A stretch of DNA of 64,000 nt from Collybia mongolica (lineage: Eukaryota; Basidiomycota; Agaricomycetes; Agaricales; Clitocybaceae). The stretch spans positions 1,612,001 through 1,676,000 of the forward strand of contig JAAXNY010000004.1 in assembly GCA_013420905.1 (NCBI GenBank). Reading direction: 5' to 3'. The notes under the pieces are model-generated. The model had not been told where the DNA came from, ran no database searches, and was given only the letters and a program-made list of their open reading frames with translations. The position numbers and the translations under genes were made by a program. Positions 58,898 to 64,000 of the stretch are shown in pieces (the stretch's first letter is position 1; the number at the start of each line of letters is the position of its first letter).

Positions 58898-61015
58898 ATG
58901 TCAGCTGGGAACACGGTGTTCTCTATCTGTTCTTTCCTTACTTTTATTGTGGTTTCGGTTCCACTTTGTTGGCATATTGAAGGTGTGTACTATTAGATTT
59001 ATATGATCGCCAGGGTAAGATACTGACTGACCTCTGCTAGCTTGGAATGCGGGAATGTGTCTGTACATTGCGTGGACGAGCCTCGGAAATCTCGTTTACT
59101 TTGTCAATTCTGTAATTTGGAATGGTAATACCACAAACTGGGCCCCTGTATGGTGTGATATATGTATGTCAATTCGTAAAATTGAGTGAGTCTTCGATCC
59201 TTGGTTCTAAAATGCCAACCCCCCAGCCACAAAATTTATGGTCGGACTCACTATCGGACTCCCCGCGGCATCGTTATGCATTAACAGAAGATTATACAAG
59301 ATGGCGGTTATCCGCAAGGTGGTCACTACCAAAGCCGAGGTGAGCAGAGTTATGCAGTTGTTCGAATTCCTGCCCTCATGAGCCCCGGCTAGAAACGACG
59401 AGACGTCTTGATTGACTTGTGTATAGGAGTTGGTATACCTATTATAGTCATGGCCCTTCGTGCGTTTCTGCACGTTCCAGATCTAATTTCTATCATATAC
59501 CGACGATAACATTTCAGACTACATACGCCAAGGACATCGTTTCGATATTTTCGAGGACATTGGGTGCATGCCTGTTATTCATAACACTTGGGTTGCTTTT
59601 CTTGTCACTCAAGTCCCCATTATTATCGTGACAGGTATTTCTGGCGCTTACTCTAGTGCGTTTCTGGTCATATTTTTTAAAAGTCTCCCCTGTACCTGAC
59701 ATGAATAATAGTTGCCAGTGTCGTAGCGTTCAAAAGGAGAGAAATCGAACTGAGGGTTTTCTTGTGTTCAACATCGACGCCCAGCCCGAACCGATACCTC
59801 CGACTCATGTGCTTGGCTGGTATCGACGTTGTTCTCACTTGCTTCGTCGTCTCTGCTGGTATTATATACTCCGTGAACACTGGGTTCCAACCATGGATAT
59901 CTTGGGCGGATACTCATTCCTGTGAGTTTTCGAGTAATGATAGCTGGGGAAGAGTAATTGATGGAAAAATATAGCCTTTTCGCGGGTTGGCGAACAGCCT
60001 GCGATTATATGGCGCAGTGACCCGAACAGCCTGACAATGCTTGAATTGCCTCGCTGGGTCGTTGTAGTATATGGGCTACTGTTTTTCGCTTTCTTTGGAC
60101 TCGCTCAAGAAGCAAGGAAATACTACTGTAAAGTCTACATAGCCATCATGCATTGCTTGGGCTTCCGAATGGGCAAGAACCTAGACGTGTACGTAACGTT
60201 CACAGTTGATGAATTTATGATGAAACTTCCCGCTTGATAGTAGAAAGGGCTTGCCAACTGTTATGCAAAAAGACGAATGCACTTCCACAAGGAATTCAGT
60301 TGATACTTTTATATACGAGATTGGTGGGGTACCCACCACAACGGCATGCTCACCCAAACCAACATCCAAAGAATTTTTACCGCCCCCCTCACTCGACAGC
60401 GTTGAAATGCCTGTCCTCCACGATCTCAGCACTTTCCTTCTCCATGAATCATCACCCGAAACTGCGGCAGCGTCATTCCCAACCGAAACTTCACCTGATT
60501 TCTCTCAGAATCAAGTCTCGTTCTCGGACGACATGAGCATGTTGGTCTTGCAAGACGTCAGCGGATTCCTCCAAGCTGATTCTCGGCTCTCCACGCGCGC
60601 CATGATCTCTGCTAACAAATGCAAGGTCCCCATCGGACCGACTTGCTCACCCATTATCCCTCCAAATATTAATACGCCCCCACGTCACCGTCCACACCCC
60701 TTTCCAGTCTCGGTGACCCCGCATACATCTTCACCTCCCCAGATCATTATCCTTCCCCCGCCTCAGACACCTGTCGCCCCACATAGCAGTGCGTCTTCTG
60801 AGTCTATGTACTCTACGAGCACCGCCACGGACGTCAGCCCTCAAGGGGGCTTGTTCCCATTCCCTCTCCTGCCCTCCTCGCCGCCCTCACGGACGCTCGG
60901 GGCCCATCCGCTCTCAGCTTCGTTCCTGGATTTGGAGACACCCAAAGCTTCCTCGTTTCTGGACTTTGATGACCCACCGTCCGAGTTTCGAACAAGGGGT
61001 CGACTCGCCTGGTGA
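58898..61015 (+). CDS. STE3-type pheromone receptor (fungal class D GPCR)
   Basis: Basidiomycete STE3-like receptors bind lipopeptide pheromones and signal through a G protein in mate recognition and nuclear migration. Eight exons join in phase, ~565 residues. TM blocks include VFSICSFLTFIVVSVPLCWH, WNAGMCLYIAWTSLGNLVYF and VWCDISTKFMVGLTIGLPAA, then SLCINRRLYKMA. Exon 4 ends IVMAL; donor GTGCGT joins it to HYIRQGHRFDIFEDIGC. Then PVIHNTWVAFLVTQVPIIIV, NRYLRLMCLAGIDVVLTCFV, FSRVGEQPAIIWR and ELPRWVVVVYGLLFFAFFGL, after which AQEARKYYCKVYIAIMHCLG closes the core. A Ser/Pro-rich cytosolic tail of ~270 residues (from about 60190) follows. Whether it is a B mating-type receptor or a non-mating paralogue cannot be told without neighbours or alleles. 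Confidence 0.93.
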
Positions 61016-61714
61016 TCGTGTGTAAGTGTGGAGCGACTTTTTAATCTGTGGTCTGTTTCAATGATCCATTGCAGCTATTATTTACCACGTCACATACGCC
61101 CCATGCCTCATGGGACATTCTGTATTTTAGAACTCATATACTTGTCACCTCTGACTCTCTATATAGAGCTTCATCCACAGCCCTCGTTTTTCGAAAACTG
61201 TAGCCTAGAAATCTCGACGCTTAAGTAGAAACCTAGAACGGAACTAGTTATTAAATCCTAATAATCTCAGTGAAGCTTCAAGTTTTCCCCGAATCCTGCG
61301 CCGAAAGGTCACCCAGTGGAGGAAACCTGGGGTGGCCGTGGAACCTAGATCTTCCTGCGCAAAACAAGCACACCCCTCATGGGGGCAGGGCTCTAATATA
61401 ATCCACGTAAAGACCGCACCCACCTTACCTCCGACTACCTCAAACATACCATTTCAAAATACATTTCATTCTGGGGTTGCTTCCGCCCTTGCTATTTATA
61501 GACGCCTCTTACAACGCAGATCATCTTTTTTGGACATGCACAGGTCGTTTTTGTCGAGAAATATAGAACGAAGATATTGGGCGAATGGATGTACGATATG
61601 GGGTGGTTGTTACTTGTGGCCGTTCGGGATCGTGGCCGCCAGCATGTGCGTAGATCGGTACGAGCCCATAAATGTACAACCCCGATATGGCTTGGCTAAT
61701 TGAGTGTGTGCCTT

Positions 61715-61728
61715 CCCCCCCCCCCCCC
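61715..61728. repeat. C14 homopolymer
   Basis: Fourteen consecutive C on the plus strand lie in the intergenic region 3' of the pheromone receptor gene. Confidence 0.85.
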
Positions 61729-62394
61729 TGGCCTGTGATTTGTTGGGATTTTGAAATTGAGCTGGTAAGGAATGTTCCGCGTCGAGGGTGGTTTGTATGT
61801 ATCGCTCCTGTGTTGAATAGTCTCTGAGCTATGCGTCGGATCGATATCTGTTGGGACATCTGAACCCGGACCTTGCGAGATAACGTTAGATCGGAGGCGC
61901 GTTACACATTTCCGCTCTGATCATGACTCGTTTTGGGAGCAGAGAAAAACGAAAGAAGGTTCTACGATGAAAAGGAGTTCCAAGGGGGGTCTCCGTCTCC
62001 GGTTTTTTTTTGCGTCCGAGTCCGGTATCTGACAAACGATCGGGCGACACGTGGGCACGCGAATCAAACTGAGACTTTTCGGCGGGTATGCCAAATGGAG
62101 GGAATAGGGTGTCTGGGGGGTCAAATGTAACAATAAATTAAAATGAGTGAATGTGACGAGTGTGTTTTGCGAATCACGCAATACAGCTGATGATGATGGA
62201 TGTGTCAAACACAGTACCATGAAAATGTAGGGTCTTAAATCCTACAATTTCATCAAGAGGCATCCTGAAACACGAATTCATGTGGCTGGGATACACCGTG
62301 CCAACCGCCAGATCTGTAGTTCAATGGCCTGAGCGAAGCGCGTCACATTTTTTGGGGGTGAAATATTGAATATGTGAGGCGTGTCGCAGAAATG

Positions 62395-62414
62395 AAAAAA
62401 AAAAAAAAAAAAAC
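62395..62414. repeat. A20 homopolymer
   Basis: Twenty consecutive A on the plus strand lie about 60 bases beyond the stop codon of the minus-strand secreted-protein gene, so they would appear as U20 in its 3' region. Confidence 0.85.
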
Positions 62415-62476
62415 ACAAGTGCAGTGGAATGGGAACGGTTGTTTTCAGATACAAAATGAATACGTATTGGCACCTC

Positions 62477-62953
62477 TCAGCACTTGGCCACGAACTGGCC
62501 CAGCTTGGTGTATGCGGGTTTGAACTGCGGGTTCGCGAGCACCGCCTGCGCGTAAAATCCCTATTAACGGCACGCAGAGTCATAGGAGGTAAAAAAGTGT
62601 AAGTAAGGTGTAAGAGGGGGGGGGGGGGGGGGCAATACTCACGGCACACCCCGCGCCGGGGTTCGCGATCTGCCCATTGCGGTACGCGTCGATGCCGGAC
62701 TTGATAACCTTTGCGCGAGCGCAGTCCGCGGTGTTGGACGATACCGGCGCGGGCACGCGGTTGAAAAAGTGGTTGATCTCCGTGACCTCGCTGGAGATCC
62801 GGAGCGGGATGTTGCCGCATATCTGGGAGAGGACGTGGGGGGGTGAGTAGTCATTTGGGGGCGCGCGGGTAGGGAGGGGGTGCGTACACCTTGGGCGGCG
62901 CTGACGGTGGCGGCAGCGAGGCAGAGGATGGGCACTAGGGTGGAGAAGCGCAT
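62477..62953 (-). CDS. small secreted four-cysteine protein, 109 residues
   Basis: Three exons join in phase. A signal peptide (MRFSTLVPILCLAAATVSAA) precedes a mature ~88-residue protein: ICGNIPLRISSEVTEINHFF, DCARAKVIKSGIDAYRNGQI, then PGAGCA joined across the second intron to GFYAQAVLANPQFKPAYTKL and the end VAKC. Four cysteines are left after cleavage, enough for two disulfides. I do not recognise the family; the size fits small secreted proteins of mushrooms. Third codon positions are strongly G/C, unlike most genes in this window. The second intron starts GTGAGTATTG and is followed at once by a run of 17 C on the coding strand. Confidence 0.8.
62616..62632. repeat. G17 homopolymer within an intron
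   Basis: Seventeen consecutive G on the plus strand (C17 in the transcript) lie ten bases downstream of the 5' splice site of the second intron of the secreted-protein gene. Confidence 0.9.
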
Positions 62954-63652
62954 TGGTGGTGAGTTGGGTGGTGAAGAGGGCAGATATGGTCATCTTTTTA
63001 TACGATAACCAGACACGCGCCGAGAGTTACTGTCCATCTACTTTGCTGGACAGTAGGAGTTTCCTTGGGTGCACGGCCCCACGCACATGCACCAAGATCT
63101 TCCTTCTGCCACTGGTGTGGTTCCCCCGTGCCTGTTCCTGCGAATGCATCAAGTCAATGCGGAGGCAGATCGGTGGGCTCACGTATGGTTTGTCCGAATT
63201 CACAGTTCCTTGGGGGGCTTGTGTCTGGTTCAGGGATGCAGAGTCCCTTTTGCGCCTGATTTACTTTATCCAAATCTTGAGTGCAAGACTGGGATGCGAC
63301 ATTATACTTTCTGTTCCACGTCAAAGGAACCCCGGGTCTAGATGGTGCCGATTTCGATGCTTTTACTCTGACATGTTGGGAAGCTTTCCGGCAAGGGATC
63401 AGCAGAAACCAGACTCCTTGTATCATCAAATGCTCCATGGTTTGCGTGTTTTGTGGTGCAGAAGACGAGTGTTGGGTAGCCCGGATGTATCTGAAAGAGC
63501 AACAACACCTGAATAAAAATACTAGATAGGTTACAGATCGTCCTATAGACTGTGGCCGATTTAGTATACTAGCGGCACTGGGGGTACATCGTGTACAGAA
63601 GGACTCTGTGTGTGGTACATGTACAGACACGTATACAGAATACGGACGCGTA
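62954..63652. other. upstream region of the secreted-protein gene
   Basis: This lies between the start of the secreted-protein gene and the stop of the last, partial gene (both minus). A 187-codon plus frame (62953-63516) and a minus frame (63154-63747) overlap here, but neither shows a domain, signal sequence or splice structure. Confidence 0.4.
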
Positions 63653-64000
63653 TCACGGTACGGGTGTCGCAGGCTTTGACAGCGCGCGCCGGAGACGCTG
63701 CCGCAGCGGGCTCTCCTCCTCTGCCGGCTTGACGGTAGTCGTCCCATTCACGGTGACACTGTCCACGGCGCGCGCCGGGGATGTGTGGTCCTTGTCCGTG
63801 TCTGCGGCTGGGGAAGTGGGTGATTTTGGGCCTGGGGTCGTCGGTGTGTGATAAGGAGGGAGATGCGCGTCCGTGTGGTGCTGGGGCCGTTCGATACCGA
63901 TTTCGCCGTCCCCAACGACCTCGACGGTCTCGCTGACGACGGCAACGCGTGTCCACCTACGGTGGCGTGTGTACTGCAGAGGATTAGTACTCCAGCAGAG
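63653..64000 (-). CDS. C-terminus of a possible dysferlin-domain (Pex23/Pex30-like) protein, partial
   Basis: One exon, 63973-63653, is preceded by a good acceptor (CTCTGCAG), and the upstream part of the gene lies outside the window. It begins YTRHRRWTRVAVVSETVEVV, resembling the end of a DysF C-terminal motif (W-x-Y-T-R-x-R-R-W-x-R), found in peroxisomal/ER peroxins of the Pex23/Pex30 group. The remaining ~85 residues are Pro/Thr/Ala-rich and disordered, ending RQRLRRALSKPATPVP. The identification rests on one short motif. The overlapping 131-codon frame in another phase is Arg/His-rich and looks like an artefact of high GC. Confidence 0.5.
   Translation of the reverse strand, partial: LCWSTNPLQYTRHRRWTRVAVVSETVEVVGDGEIGIERPQHHTDAHLPPYHTPTTPGPKSPTSPAADTDKDHTSPARAVDSVTVNGTTTVKPAEEESPLRQRLRRALSKPATPVP

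Larger units (their letters stand above)
61016..62476. other. intergenic between receptor and secreted-protein genes, tail to tail
   Basis: About 1.46 kb with no supported gene. A C14 homopolymer lies at 61715-61728 and an A20 run at 62395-62414. The 123-codon frame at 61332-61703 (+) shows no domain. No CaaX-ending short frame was recognised on either strand by eye. Confidence 0.4.

Noticed and set aside
62953..63516. 187-codon plus-strand frame opposite the secreted-protein promoter
   Set aside because: It shows no domain, and its composition (many Cys, Arg, Trp) is typical of a chance frame in this sequence.
63561..63956. 131-codon Arg/His-rich minus-strand frame
   Set aside because: The alternative frame has a proper acceptor and a DysF-like start; this one is an artefact of high GC.
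1..64000. CRISPR arrays, operons, IS elements or intact retrotransposons
   Set aside because: No regularly spaced repeats, terminal repeats or reverse transcriptase/transposase frames were seen; the gene structure is eukaryotic throughout.

Overview
The window is nuclear DNA from a filamentous basidiomycete, most probably an Agaricomycete mushroom-forming fungus. The evidence is: gene-dense DNA; genes cut into many short exons by GT-AG introns of about 45-65 bases; a STE3-type pheromone receptor; a DM9/DUF3421 protein; a GEN1-like nuclease relic of the kind seen in multiple copies in mushrooms; and intron-containing nuclear tRNA genes. No bacterial, viral or organellar segment was seen, and there is no intact transposon. 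All gene models were assembled by eye from reading frames and splice signals, so short terminal exons are the least certain parts.

Layout. 1-9.4 kb: the 3' part of a DM9-repeat protein (+), an unknown protein with a Gly/His/Arg-rich tail (-), COG5 of the Golgi tethering complex (+) and ILV6, the regulatory subunit of acetolactate synthase (+). 9.6-28.6 kb, all minus strand: a PDK1-type kinase with C-terminal PH domain, an HMG-box transcription factor, a glycine-rich RRM protein, an HMT1-type half ABC transporter, an MFS transporter of the allantoate-permease type, a 99-residue protein and a ~750-residue unknown. 28.9-42 kb: NAD kinase, the queuosine salvage glycosylase QNG1, AIM41 (YqeY-like), the HRD1 E3 ligase and a membrane-anchored amidohydrolase. 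42-52 kb: RDH54/RAD54B, a degraded GEN1/XPG-like nuclease pseudogene and QRI7. 52-58.3 kb: two tRNA-Ser(GCT) genes bracketing the TORC2 subunit HbrB/BIT61 and dynactin p50, then an Ntn-type asparaginase. 58.9-64 kb: the STE3 receptor, a small secreted cysteine protein and the C-terminus of a possible dysferlin-domain protein.

Most genes are housekeeping and unrelated to one another. Functional themes that recur are Golgi/ER traffic and quality control (COG5, HRD1, dynactin), PDK1/TORC2 input to AGC kinases (PDK1 and HbrB), tRNA modification (QNG1, QRI7) and mating or sexual development (STE3 receptor, HMG factor). Four gene pairs are divergent and share short promoter regions: unknown/COG5, QNG1/AIM41, HRD1/amidohydrolase and RDH54/pseudogene.

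The most notable observations are two tRNA-Ser(GCT) genes differing only in intron (24 versus 7 bases); a 10-base microexon in the DM9 gene; a tandem duplication of a ZGRF1-N-like module in RDH54; a GEN1-like pseudogene with its active-site core deleted; a STE3 receptor with a very long tail and no visible pheromone gene beside it; and a 17-G tract directly after a 5' splice site.
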